A stretch of DNA of 64,000 nucleotides from Rhodococcus sp. KBS0724 (GCF_005938745.2 NZ_VCBX02000003.1:8619-72618); one strand, 5' to 3'. Shown: positions 40,877 to 49,454, numbered from the stretch's first letter. Notes: generated from the sequence alone by a model not told the origin. Numbers and translations are program-made.

Positions 40877-41647
40877 GTGCTCAAATGTGCCGTGAAGAAC
40901 TTCTGGTCGCAGATATGGAACGCCGAGTGGCTCGCGGACACCGGGCTTCCGTTGATCCTTTCGCTCATCGCTTTGTACGTGGCGTACCGATTCCTCAAAG
41001 CACAGTTCAAGCACGACCGGAACCTGATCGCCGAGCAGTTCGCACACGACCGTCTCCTGGTCGCAGAGGAACGCCGACGGGCATTCGCACGGAGATTCGT
41101 CGAGGACGCCCGCCAGGCGATGACAGAGCTGGTCGAGATCAATCGCTCGTACGATAGGGACGGAGCTGACGAGGCGACCTTTCGGGCGATCTTCACCCGA
41201 TCAAAGGAAGTGTTCGAGAGGCTCTCACGGTCGGCCCGTGACCTCCAGATCGCACTCGGACAATCACATCTGACCCTGGCCGCGAGGTCCGTTGCCACCT
41301 ACCACCTACTTCGCATCTCCACCTACGCCGAAGCTCCCGAACTGCGGCGAAATTCCGTGCCGCTTTCTTTCATCGGCCGCGAGGCAATTGCGCGCCAGAC
41401 CCTGACCGAGCAATGGACGTCGCACATACAAACTCTGGCAGCAATCCTCGATACCTGGGAAGGAACCGAGCCGTTGCCGCCGCTGGTCGGCACCCTCGCC
41501 GATGTGGAATTGCTTCCGCTGGGGCCGATTGACACCACTCCCGAAGCATTGGTCGAACATGTCGAAGCCGTTGCACTCTGGAACGCCACATGTCGAGGCA
41601 AGTTCAACGACGAGATTGCAGGGCTCGTGCGAATGAGCCCATCCTGA
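40877..41647 (+). CDS. Membrane-anchored coiled-coil protein, partner of the TIR gene
   Basis: A 256-residue protein with one transmembrane segment near residues 22-42 (TGLPLILSLIALYVAYRFL), followed by a charged helix (KAQFKHDRNLIAEQFAHDRLLVAEERRRAFARRFVEDA), likely a coiled coil, and a helical cytoplasmic domain. GTG 40877 is the first start in frame. It is 55 bp ahead of the TIR gene in the same direction, so the pair may be an operon: a membrane component with a TIR effector. No family is recognised; phage defence is inferred from the TIR partner and the island context. Confidence 0.6.
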   Translation: MLKCAVKNFWSQIWNAEWLADTGLPLILSLIALYVAYRFLKAQFKHDRNLIAEQFAHDRLLVAEERRRAFARRFVEDARQAMTELVEINRSYDRDGADEATFRAIFTRSKEVFERLSRSARDLQIALGQSHLTLAARSVATYHLLRISTYAEAPELRRNSVPLSFIGREAIARQTLTEQWTSHIQTLAAILDTWEGTEPLPPLVGTLADVELLPLGPIDTTPEALVEHVEAVALWNATCRGKFNDEIAGLVRMSPS

Positions 41648-41702
41648 CGCTTGCCTCGACCAAAGGCGTAATTGAAAACCGGACGACCAGTAAGATCGTC
41701 GC

Positions 41703-43307
41703 GTGTCGACACCTTCACCCGCGAGCCCGGGCCACGTGTTCTTTTCCTACGTTCGCGAGGACTCTGCCGTCGCTGACGAGCTCATATCACTGTTGGAAGC
41801 GGAAGGGCTGGCGGTGTGGCTGGATCGAACGTCCATACCTGTGGGTACACGGTGGAAAAGGACGATCGAGACAGCACTTCGAGATAGCGCCGTTGCCGTG
41901 ATGTGTTTCTCCGAGAACGGCGAAAGCAAACGCTCCAATGGACAAAATGAGGAGTTGAACCTCGCATCGATAGAACTGAGGAGACGCCGCCCGGAGGATC
42001 TGTGGCTGTTCAATGTTCGGTTCGACGAGTCGAAAATTCCGAGCTACGACATTGGAAGCGGCGACTATCTCGGTGCCATCCAGTTTGCAGACTTCTTTGG
42101 TGCGGACAAGATCAAAAACGGGCAGGAGCTTGCTAAAGCCATCGCGCGTCGAGTGGACGAACTGCACCAGCTAGACACTGCTCGGGCTGCTCGGCTCGCG
42201 GCCGCACCAGCAGGTATTGATTCGACTGCGACAGTCGGGGCGTTGTCAGTCCGTCCCGCTGAGTCGACGGCAACTCTCACTGCAACGCAGTCCGTTGAGT
42301 CTCGTATTCACGAGTTGGAGGACATGCTCAGTACAGGAGGCCCGCAACCGCGAGTCGATCGCGCCGTACGGGAAATCCTGCGACCGGTATTCGCCGGACT
42401 TCAGGACATCGACAAGTTCCCTCCCGCATTCGTTCCCGGAAGCGACTCCGCGAGTCGGGTAAGGCAGATGGTAGAGGGTGCCGAGACCTACCGCGACTTG
42501 GTCGATCCGGCTGTTGACCTCTTCATTCGAGGGGGCCTGTGGGGTGTGGACTATGTTCCGGTCTTCCGACGAGCGCTCGAGGACATCGCAGCGACTCGAG
42601 TCGACGCGTCGAAGCCTGGATCGATTATCCAGCCAATGCGCGCCGAATACTTGACGGGCTTGGCACTGTTTCCGACGACACTTTTGATGTACGCCGCCAC
42701 GATCGCTGCCCTTCGCGAGGGAAACTATCGAATGATTCAGACCTTGAGCTGCGAGGCTCAGCTTGATGTGTCAGAGCAGTTCGGAGGAGTTACCTCCCAT
42801 CGCCCCATGATCGTCGGTGCTTCTCCGTACTACTCTCTTCGCACCGCGGAGATCACTCAAACGCTGTTCGCACATCAGCAAGGATTTCTGACGGATGAGA
42901 TGCTCGGGGCGATTGTGTCAGGCCGGCTCCGCCAAGGAGTCCGGTTTCCCGCATCTCGGTACTTGCGAGAGACATTGCGGCGGAACTTCGACAGCGCTGG
43001 GGTTTCCTCGTCGGAGTACGAGAAGCTGTTCGATCAAGCAGAGGTGCTCTTCTCGATGATTACCGTCGACATCAAAGACAGCGGTCGTGTTCACGCCGAT
43101 CCATGGCTGGGTACATTCGCGCAACGCACCGCTGCCTTCGATGAATCGAATTCCGTGTGGTCGAGATACCTCGATGAATGCGAGAGAGCCGGCGGCGACT
43201 GGTTGCCGTTGCACAGTGGGTTGTTCGGCGGTTCGCCAGACCGCGCACAAGCCGCCGCGCGAGAGGTTAGACGATTGACCGAGGATCACCTGATGCGTAA
43301 CCGCTAG
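41703..43307 (+). CDS. TIR-domain protein with large unknown C-terminal domain
   Basis: A 534-residue protein. Residues 10-150 form a TIR domain: GHVFFSYVREDSAVADELISLLEAEGLAVWLDRTSIPVGTRWKRTIETALRDSAVAVMCFSENGES, then NGQNEELNLASIELRRRRPEDLWLFNVRFDE, where a Glu in NEELN or ASIEL is the candidate NADase residue. The rest (about 200-534) is helical and unfamiliar, possibly a sensor. Bacterial TIR proteins of defence systems cut NAD+ or make signalling nucleotides on infection. GTG 41703 is the start. A 21-bp terminator hairpin follows 29 bp after the stop. Confidence 0.82.
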   Translation: MSTPSPASPGHVFFSYVREDSAVADELISLLEAEGLAVWLDRTSIPVGTRWKRTIETALRDSAVAVMCFSENGESKRSNGQNEELNLASIELRRRRPEDLWLFNVRFDESKIPSYDIGSGDYLGAIQFADFFGADKIKNGQELAKAIARRVDELHQLDTARAARLAAAPAGIDSTATVGALSVRPAESTATLTATQSVESRIHELEDMLSTGGPQPRVDRAVREILRPVFAGLQDIDKFPPAFVPGSDSASRVRQMVEGAETYRDLVDPAVDLFIRGGLWGVDYVPVFRRALEDIAATRVDASKPGSIIQPMRAEYLTGLALFPTTLLMYAATIAALREGNYRMIQTLSCEAQLDVSEQFGGVTSHRPMIVGASPYYSLRTAEITQTLFAHQQGFLTDEMLGAIVSGRLRQGVRFPASRYLRETLRRNFDSAGVSSSEYEKLFDQAEVLFSMITVDIKDSGRVHADPWLGTFAQRTAAFDESNSVWSRYLDECERAGGDWLPLHSGLFGGSPDRAQAAAREVRRLTEDHLMRNR

Positions 43308-43336
43308 CAGTCTCAGTACAGCCTGAGAAGCACGCG

Positions 43337-43384
43337 GACGACGCAGGGCCGAGGCAGCAAAGTCTGCCTCGGCCCTGCGTCGTC
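43337..43384. terminator. 21-bp perfect hairpin
   Basis: GACGACGCAGGGCCGAGGCAG and its exact complement surround a six-base loop. It follows the TIR gene and precedes the decayed transfer-gene fragments, just as the hairpin at 50732-50776 precedes the intact copy. Confidence 0.9.
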
Positions 43385-43390
43385 TCAGCT

Positions 43391-43525
43391 CTACGGCCGG
43401 TCAACGACCAGCATGTTGCCGGTCGCGCCCCTGCGACTTGTTCGGCTTCCCCTGCCACGCGACCAGAGTCTTACCCGGCCCGGCCCCGGTTCGGACTGCA
43501 TCGCAAACGGGACGGCCTCGCGCCC
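43391..43525 (-). pseudogene. Decayed 3' end of the transfer gene at 50792-51745
   Basis: Read on the minus strand, the last codons give KPNKSQGRDRQHAGR and a stop, against KTNKSQGRDRQHAGR and a stop in the intact gene. Similarity extends about 130 bp upstream with frame breaks. So this is a remnant of that gene's end. Confidence 0.8.
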
Positions 43526-43534
43526 GGGGCTGAT

Positions 43535-43672
43535 CCCAAGCCGATCTTCTACGGCGGACGCCTCGGTAAGGACCTCACACTCCCCCGCCTGCGCAAAGAA
43601 ACGGAAAAACACCCCCACCAGTTCGGGAGAAGCCGTTGCGGAATGGCGCGCAGCACGACCGTGAGATTGAAC
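43535..43672 (+). pseudogene. Decayed internal fragment of the relaxase gene
   Basis: About 85 percent identical to 39920-40050 within the relaxase gene: shared blocks include CCGATCTTCTACGGCGG, CCTCGGTAAGGACCTCAC and GAATGGCGCGCAGCACGAC. It is frameshifted and bounded by unrelated DNA. It lies next to the remnant of the other transfer gene. Confidence 0.8.
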
Positions 43673-43744
43673 GCGATTTCTGACGCCGACCAGGTGTCAA
43701 TGAAATGGGTTTTCACCGGAGGAGCGTCGCTTAGTCTTTGTGCC

Positions 43745-44380
43745 ATGGCGAACAGAGTTTGTTGGCATTGTGAAAAGTCCTCACACATGACGCTCGTTTA
43801 CACGCAAGTGTTGAATCCCAACGGTGAGCGGGAGGGTGACTCCATTGCGGGTTTGTATACGTGCGATAACTGCAAATGGCCCAGTGCGGGTGTAGGCGGG
43901 ACCGCAACGCGGGGTGTGTCCGCCTCTTCGGTCCACTCCACTGCGGACATATCGGTCTGGTACCCGGAACGTGCAAGTGGTCGAGACTTCCCTGATGTAC
44001 CGACGCATATCGCCTCCGCGGCAGACGAGGCCTACCGGTGTCGAAGTTTCAATGCCCTCCGTGCCGCCGTACTGATGTCTCGATCAGTAATCGAAGCCAC
44101 TTGCAAGGAGAAGGAAATCGTCAAGGGAAATCTGGCGACCAAGATCGACACCCTTGCTGAACATGGCCACATCCGGGCGATCATTCAGGAAGCCGCACAT
44201 GAGATTCGATTTCTGGGCAATGACATGGCCCACGGCGATTTCATCGACGATGTGATCGCGGAAGAGGCCGACGAGATCCTCAACATGATGTCCATCTTTC
44301 TCGACGAAGTGTTTCAGACGCCGAAACGCATCGAACGAGCTAAAAGTGCACGCGAGGCCAAAAAGGCTGCTTCGACATAA
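43745..44380 (+). CDS. Zinc-ribbon plus DUF4145 (HEPN-like) protein
   Basis: A 211-residue protein from ATG 43745; the longer open frame upstream runs through the relaxase remnant. The N-terminus has a zinc ribbon (CWHC near residue 6 and CDNC near residue 41). Residues 95-190 match DUF4145: DEAYRCRSFNALRAAVLMSRSVIEATCKEKEIVKGNLATKIDTLAEHGHIRAIIQEAAHEIRFLGNDMAHGDFID, with the R...H pair (RFLGNDMAH) of HEPN proteins. DUF4145 domains are frequent in restriction and defence genes. It stands alone here; the function is a guess (RNA cleavage or scaffold). Confidence 0.72.
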   Translation: MANRVCWHCEKSSHMTLVYTQVLNPNGEREGDSIAGLYTCDNCKWPSAGVGGTATRGVSASSVHSTADISVWYPERASGRDFPDVPTHIASAADEAYRCRSFNALRAAVLMSRSVIEATCKEKEIVKGNLATKIDTLAEHGHIRAIIQEAAHEIRFLGNDMAHGDFIDDVIAEEADEILNMMSIFLDEVFQTPKRIERAKSAREAKKAAST

Positions 44381-44429
44381 AATCCGGCCGACGGTCAGTG
44401 CCTGATCGGCAAGACGATAAGCGCCACCG

Positions 44430-45578
44430 CTAACGGACTACGCGGAGAGCAGGTCTCGTATCCGTTTCACCGAGGATGTTTGCCAGGTGGCGCTGAGTCC
44501 AGCACAGCTCTTCCGCGAGATCGGCACGTGAGAAACCCATCTGCCCCGTCAATTCCAGCGCTTCGTGTAGAAGGCTGGGCATCTCACCAGGATATGAGGT
44601 CAGCGGTTCTTCTCGCCGAAGGCCAGCCATCTCAGCGAGACGCTGATGGGCTCGGCGGATTGACGCGTCCCCTACTAGCTGAAGTTCCCCCATCCTGTAG
44701 ATCAACGACTCAACGGATACGCCCCATGTTCCGCTTAGCTGTTCTAAGGACGCGATACGAGCAGTCCTGGGCAGCAGCGGCTCTATCTCCGTCCGTGGGG
44801 TGAGAAATTCGGCAGCGAATTGATCCGCTTCACGCTCCTGCTGACGATCCCCAGGAAGCGGGCTGGGGTGCATGAGTAGATGGCCGATCTCATGAGCGCA
44901 TGTGAATCGGTATTCGTATACGGATTTGAAGCGCTCAGGAGTAACAATCACCAATGGGCGGCCCAGTGTTCTGGTGGAATATGCCTTGACGCGGCTGACT
45001 GATTCGTTGGTCAATGGGATGAGACATATTACGAGACCGCGTGATTCCATCGTGGCGGCGAGGTGGGGCACGGGGCCTCGCTGGACCCTCCAATGCTGAC
45101 GTAAGAGTTGAGCGGCGTAGACCGGCGAAGTCCCTTCCTCGATTTCAGGAAGATCTAGATCGGGGAACTTCACACGCTTTTCGAGCGCATGTGTGAGCTC
45201 CCAGAGTTGTTCTGCGTGTGCGGCAGCTTTGGCTCGATCCTTCGCGCGGGTAGACCGTAGGCTCCGAAAATGCGCATCGGTTGTATCGAGATGCCCAAAC
45301 GGGCGCCCTGTGGCGAAGAACTGCACCGGCACTGATAGGGATTTGGATAGGCCGGGTAACAGTTCCTGTCGCGGTTTGTTGATACCGGACTCGTACTGCC
45401 CAATCGCTGCCGCCGAAACGCCCACCGCATCTGCGAGCTCTGACTTGGTTAGTTCAGCCAATACCCGGGCTTGGGTGAGTCGCGCTGGCTCAAATGCGTC
45501 CGCTATGACAGCAAGCTCGGATTGGACATCCCGGCTAAAGAGTGAGAGTTCCGGTTCACGGTTGCCGGTGTCAGCCAT
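44430..45578 (-). CDS. XRE regulator fused to ImmA/IrrE-type metallopeptidase
   Basis: A 382-residue protein. The N-terminal HTH (LTQARVLAELTKSELADAVGVSAAAIGQYESGINKPRQELLPGLSKSLSVPVQFF) is followed by the peptidase domain with FTCAHEIGHLLMHPSPLPGDRQQEREADQFAAEFLTP (HExxH plus the downstream acidic ligand). Such fusions are typically cis- or trans-acting regulators that respond to stress and often govern toxin or phage-like genes. The upstream gene overlaps its start by eight bases, so the two act together. Confidence 0.88.
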   Translation of the reverse strand: MADTGNREPELSLFSRDVQSELAVIADAFEPARLTQARVLAELTKSELADAVGVSAAAIGQYESGINKPRQELLPGLSKSLSVPVQFFATGRPFGHLDTTDAHFRSLRSTRAKDRAKAAAHAEQLWELTHALEKRVKFPDLDLPEIEEGTSPVYAAQLLRQHWRVQRGPVPHLAATMESRGLVICLIPLTNESVSRVKAYSTRTLGRPLVIVTPERFKSVYEYRFTCAHEIGHLLMHPSPLPGDRQQEREADQFAAEFLTPRTEIEPLLPRTARIASLEQLSGTWGVSVESLIYRMGELQLVGDASIRRAHQRLAEMAGLRREEPLTSYPGEMPSLLHEALELTGQMGFSRADLAEELCWTQRHLANILGETDTRPALRVVR

Positions 45579-46290
45579 CGTGTGATTCGCCTGACCTCTC
45601 TACTGGATTCCGAGGGAACTTTGGGGGCAATGCTCCTGACGTGAAAGTCCGTGTTGGTGTGATCGAGACTGGTTTCGTCTGCTGAACCGGTAGCAGACTT
45701 TCCGTGAAATCCATCCACTGCACGCAACGATCCGCGCGGAGCTGGACTTCCCCCCACTCAACTGAGAACAAGCCGCGGCTAGAACTGGATACTGCGACGA
45801 CCACGAGGCGTCCTGAAGGTACGGAGCTGTCATCTGCGATTAGCTGGAACTCTTCGAGCATTGCCCTGTCTGATTCCGAAAGTCCGGCATCAGGCAGGTT
45901 CAAATCCAGCGCCCCTTGCGTTGCAGGAGTAGGCAATTCAGTCATTGCAATTCGAGCTTCAGAAGTGCCGAACAGAATCTCACCGAGGCCAGTGTCCTTG
46001 TTGTTGGAGAACCGCCATGGGAACAGTGCGACACCCTTGATCACTGGAATTTTGTATGGGGCCCGACCTGGTCGAACGAGTGCCGCGTCGGGCAACTTGC
46101 CGAAGGTCTCGAAACGCTCGAGAACGCCACTCCAGAACTCGCCGTAAACCCTCTTCGAGCGGTGTCCGGATGCTTCCTGCGCATCCAATGAAGCCTCGTG
46201 TTCACTGCGAATGTGTTGGGCAACTTGCTCCCTAATGTGGGGGCCGTACTCACCGAAAGTCTCCAGCGCCCACCTACGGCCAGCATCCAC
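45571..46290 (-). CDS. Hypothetical protein, partner of the XRE-ImmA fusion
   Basis: A 239-residue protein of mixed alpha/beta type. Its N-terminus is helical and acidic (EYGPHIREQVAQHIRSEHEASLDAQEASGHRSKRVYGEFWSGVLERFETFG), and its central part has KIPVIKGVALFPWRFSNNKDTGLGEILFG. It is the first gene of an operon with the XRE-ImmA gene, overlapping it. No family is recognised. An effector or toxin regulated by the fusion protein is a reasonable guess. Confidence 0.55.
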   Translation of the reverse strand: MDAGRRWALETFGEYGPHIREQVAQHIRSEHEASLDAQEASGHRSKRVYGEFWSGVLERFETFGKLPDAALVRPGRAPYKIPVIKGVALFPWRFSNNKDTGLGEILFGTSEARIAMTELPTPATQGALDLNLPDAGLSESDRAMLEEFQLIADDSSVPSGRLVVVAVSSSSRGLFSVEWGEVQLRADRCVQWMDFTESLLPVQQTKPVSITPTRTFTSGALPPKFPRNPVERSGESHDG

Positions 46291-46404
46291 AGCTCCTCCT
46301 AAGTCTTAGTGTAGAAACCTATCATATGACTTTAGTTTTGAACCACATATGGCTACTTTACTTCAGGTTTGGGTAGTTGATTCCGAGATGGTCCGTAGCC
46401 GGGA

Positions 46405-48066
46405 TTACTCGAGAAGGTCTGCCAGGTGTCGTCCGTCATCGCCGCCGACCAACCGAAGGTTGAGTAGGGCGCGTGATGCTAAAGACAGTGGATCAACCCC
46501 ATCGTTCAGTGAGGCGTGGATGATTCGGTCAAGTCCCGCGCCGACTAAAGGTGCAGCTGTTCGTAGGGTGGCTTGCAGGGCAACAGAGTTGGTGGAACCC
46601 CCGTGCATCAAGAGGTTGCGTTGTCTGTACAGCCGCCGAAGTGCTGTCGTGACATGTTTCGTTACGTCGCCAAGCGTGCTGCGCGGATTGTTTACCAGGC
46701 TCTGCATCCGTTGGGCTGCTGCGATGTCAGAGGGTCGTGCTAGCTCGAGTGAGCGACCTGATTTAAGTGCATCAGCGACCAGTACGGCCCGCTCGCGATT
46801 GGTCGAAACATTCCCCAGTTCTAGCGCTAGGCGATCTGGCGTGTTGGGGGCATGTTTGTGAGAGAGCGATGTCAGTTCACCTCTTGGCCAGGAGCAGGAC
46901 ACCAAGGCGGCCATACGATCAGCCGCGACGGCTCCACGCCCTTCTTTGGTGTCCTCGTTATCCCCGGGCGCGATGAGGAGTGCCTCAATGGCGGCCCACC
47001 CTCCTGAGATCGCTGGCCCAGGGGATCCGTAGTTCAGTGGAGCGGCGAGTTCGAGTGCGTCATCCAGTGCGGTAGGACGAGAGACGTTGTAAACCTGTTT
47101 CTCGGTCTGTAGAGAGAGGACGAATGCGCCCCGCCCCGGCGGCTGCAATGCGACCTCATGGCATTCGCTGCCGTCCCAGACCCACACGTTCCCAAAAGGT
47201 TCGGGGATCTTGGCGCCGCGACCAGTCTTTCGGGTGTAGCTGCTGCGAGCGATGATCCTGTCGATAGTTTCGTTGGTGGCGTCACCGGCACCAAAATGAT
47301 CCCTGGCCTCGATCTTGTACAAAAATCCCCCGCACATAGGAGTGCTGGTCAGCTTGGCCGCTCTCTTATGGGCCCATTCATTCAATGCGCCTGCGTTGCG
47401 CCACTCGGGTAGGGCTTCGGCAAGTTGCATTCCCGGTAGGGAGATGAAAGGCACCATCACCTCGAATTCCCGAACTTCGTGTTCGGAAAGTGACCCAGCG
47501 GAGTCGAGCAGTTCGCCGAGGGAGTTGTTGGCGTACACATTGCCTGTGACCCATCGGTGTAGGAAACGCATGCTGTAGCCACAATCTAGGAGGTGGGATG
47601 CGAGAGCTCGGGAGAGTCGTTCCGGCGACGGTCGAGATGGGCCGCCCACGGCAGCGCCCCATCGGCCCACATAGCCCACCCGCACCATGTCAGTTATTTG
47701 CCTGAGAGTTCTATGGTTCCGGCTCCCATGGGGAACGCCAGATTTGAGGGTGCTGGTCAATTGTGACCGCAGCTCGCGATTGCCTACTCCAATGTCTTTG
47801 CCGGCTAGGCGGATGATGTCGGACGCCAGCCAATTCACTGCACCTGATGACAGCACGCTTTTGGCCCGCCAGCTCGATGCCTCGTCCAGCTCGCACAGTG
47901 CGGTGACGGTCCCGGTATCCCAGAGTCTCCGCTGCCATGGAGAGGTATCACCAAAGAAGTCCAGGAGTCGAGTGGTGATGTGCTGGGCGTATGGATCGGT
48001 TGTGAGATCCAGCGTTGCGGGATCGATTTCAGGTTTGCTCACTTCTGCATCATCGCGTAGTGTCAT
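46405..48066 (-). CDS. Large HEPN-like protein under SOS control
   Basis: A 553-residue protein from ATG 48066 (TTG 48072 also possible). Most of the protein is unfamiliar and helical. Near residue 490 it has VTTALRRLYRQRNLLMHGGSTNSVALQATLRTAAPLVGAGLDRII, where RNLLMH is the Rx4H HEPN signature in the helical context normally found in RNA-cutting defence effectors (ApeA-like, large standalone HEPN). A perfect actinobacterial SOS box lies 75-90 bp before the start, so it should be induced by DNA damage. It has no obvious partner in the same operon. A toxin or defence effector is inferred. Confidence 0.65.
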   Translation of the reverse strand: MTLRDDAEVSKPEIDPATLDLTTDPYAQHITTRLLDFFGDTSPWQRRLWDTGTVTALCELDEASSWRAKSVLSSGAVNWLASDIIRLAGKDIGVGNRELRSQLTSTLKSGVPHGSRNHRTLRQITDMVRVGYVGRWGAAVGGPSRPSPERLSRALASHLLDCGYSMRFLHRWVTGNVYANNSLGELLDSAGSLSEHEVREFEVMVPFISLPGMQLAEALPEWRNAGALNEWAHKRAAKLTSTPMCGGFLYKIEARDHFGAGDATNETIDRIIARSSYTRKTGRGAKIPEPFGNVWVWDGSECHEVALQPPGRGAFVLSLQTEKQVYNVSRPTALDDALELAAPLNYGSPGPAISGGWAAIEALLIAPGDNEDTKEGRGAVAADRMAALVSCSWPRGELTSLSHKHAPNTPDRLALELGNVSTNRERAVLVADALKSGRSLELARPSDIAAAQRMQSLVNNPRSTLGDVTKHVTTALRRLYRQRNLLMHGGSTNSVALQATLRTAAPLVGAGLDRIIHASLNDGVDPLSLASRALLNLRLVGGDDGRHLADLLE

Positions 48067-48374
48067 ACACAAGCGGAAACGCTGACATCTTGAGCTGGGG
48101 AATGACTTTCGAGTTATTCCCCGCTTTTTTATCGATTGAATCGAACATACGTTCGATAAATGCTTCTCCTCTAAAGGTCCAGAATCTGTTGGGTGCAGGT
48201 GGGGTGAAGCCTCCAGGGGCGGGTTTCAGGGGCGGGATTGGCGCCCGATGACTTACCTGGTCCGTTGCCGTACTGCATCACGCGCGGGGTCGCTCCTGCG
48301 TAGAAAGCTCGCAGAAGTTCTTGCGGCCGTTGTGCTCGTTACGGTGCTCGCGCAACACCGGTTTGGGGCACGTC
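48067..48374. other. Promoter region between the HEPN gene and the next minus-strand gene
   Basis: No gene. It holds the SOS box at 48141-48156 and a hairpin GGGGAAT (48097-48103) with ATTCCCC (48116-48122) in the transcribed leader of the HEPN gene. Confidence 0.7.
48141..48156 (-). promoter_or_regulatory. LexA (SOS) box
   Basis: TCGAACATACGTTCGA matches the actinobacterial LexA consensus TCGAAC-N4-GTTCGA at every fixed position. It is embedded in the larger palindrome ATCGAAC-ATAC-GTTCGAT. It lies in the promoter region of the minus-strand HEPN-like gene; a -10-like GATAAA follows it in the direction of that gene. Confidence 0.85.
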
Positions 48375-48941
48375 TCAGGTTGCCCGGATTTTCCGTGCCC
48401 GACTCCGTGAAGCGATCTTCGCGCCACCGGAGATACGCATGCGCCACTGCGCCATCTCCAGGCTGACGCCGTATTGCTTCGCCACTGCGTCCGGGTTGGC
48501 GCCGCGTATCGCGTGTTGCAACGCTTGGTCAGCGGGAATGAGGAGCGCTCCGGCGAGTTCACTTGCCTCTCCCTCCTGCTCTTTGCTGGTGCCAGCGCAC
48601 CTGCTCTGATCGACCCACGCTGCGGAGATGGTGTGTTCGGCAACGAAATGTGCGACCTCGTGCGCCAGGTTGGATCGGATTCGGGCCGGCGTGTGCGCGG
48701 GGTTGTAAATCACGACATGACCCGTTCCGTTCTGAACGAGCGCGGCGGACCAAAGTTCCGGCGCATCGACGATGAATCTGCGTCTCGCTTCCGCGGGCAA
48801 CGGTACGTCGTTCAGGGAAATGAACGGGACCCCGTACTCCTGTGCCCAAATGTGCGGGTCGAACGGATCGTGCCGACTCAATCCGAGTTCTGCTCTGACT
48901 TCGTCGGCGAGTTGTCGAAGAGCCTTCTTTGTCGTTGCCAT
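48375..48941 (-). CDS. ImmA/IrrE-family metallopeptidase
   Basis: A protein of about 188 residues starting at ATG 48941 (MATTKKALRQLADEVRAELGLSRHDPFDPHIWAQEYGVPFISL, the family's normal beginning); GTG 48971 would overlap the XRE gene. The catalytic motif is NLAHEVAHFVAEH, followed by SKEQEGEASELAGALLIP with the third ligand. It pairs with the XRE regulator directly upstream, as in ImmR/ImmA switches: the protease removes the repressor upon DNA damage or infection. Confidence 0.88.
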   Translation of the reverse strand: MATTKKALRQLADEVRAELGLSRHDPFDPHIWAQEYGVPFISLNDVPLPAEARRRFIVDAPELWSAALVQNGTGHVVIYNPAHTPARIRSNLAHEVAHFVAEHTISAAWVDQSRCAGTSKEQEGEASELAGALLIPADQALQHAIRGANPDAVAKQYGVSLEMAQWRMRISGGAKIASRSRARKIRAT

Positions 48942-48948
48942 TCGTCGC

Positions 48949-49326
48949 TCAAGATCCAGCTTTGCCCGCACGTACGTGCGCCAACGTCAAGCGGAAAATG
49001 TCCTCCAAATGCTTCTTGTCCTGTTCGTTCAAATCTGCACGTGCTCGGAGAAGTGCACTTACTTCTGTCTCGAGCTCCCGCTGGTCGCTGTCGTCTCCAC
49101 GAACTGAATGTGCGGGTTCGGCGAGGAAGTCATCGGCGGACATATCCAGCCACCGCACAATCTTGGCGTAGGACTGCAGATCGGGTTGAAGACCGTTTCG
49201 GAGCCGAGACAGGAGGGCCGGGCTCACGCCAATCTGGCTTGCGGCCGTTCTCCATGAAATGTGTTCCGCCGTGATTCGCGAATCCAGAACACCTACGAGT
49301 TTCTCCAGTTCTACAGCCTGTGTCAT
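48949..49326 (-). CDS. XRE-family repressor of an ImmA pair
   Basis: A 125-residue protein; ATG 49326 (MTQAVELEKL) is chosen because GAGAGGAAAA precedes it, although an open frame extends beyond. Residues 20-75 hold the HTH (ISWRTAASQIGVSPALLSRLRNGLQPDLQSYAKIVRWLDMSADDFL), and the C-terminal helix carries charged residues (QRELETEVSALLRARADLNEQDKKHLEDIFRLTL). It is divergent from the 51-aa gene; two palindromes between them are its likely operators. Confidence 0.85.
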   Translation of the reverse strand: MTQAVELEKLVGVLDSRITAEHISWRTAASQIGVSPALLSRLRNGLQPDLQSYAKIVRWLDMSADDFLAEPAHSVRGDDSDQRELETEVSALLRARADLNEQDKKHLEDIFRLTLAHVRAGKAGS

Positions 49327-49370
49327 TGCGTTTTTCCTCTCACTCGGCAATCCTAACGCCTCAGGAGACT

Positions 49371-49433
49371 GTTTCAGTACCGAAACGTGATGTGGTACGA
49401 TATCGATACAGTGTTGTAATACTGCAACACTGT
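49371..49433. promoter_or_regulatory. Two palindromic operators between divergent genes
   Basis: GTTTCAGTACCGAAAC (49371-49386) is a near-perfect palindrome around GTAC. ACAGTGTTG (49408-49416) and CAACACTGT (49425-49433) are perfect arms. Both lie in the 128 bp between the XRE repressor start and the 51-aa gene start, so the repressor probably controls both directions. Confidence 0.7.
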
Positions 49434-49454
49434 AGATCATGAACAGGAGTCGAG

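Noticed and set aside
43643..43744. Upstream start of the DUF4145 gene at 43643
   Set aside because: That part is the end of the relaxase remnant; the zinc ribbon begins right after ATG 43745.
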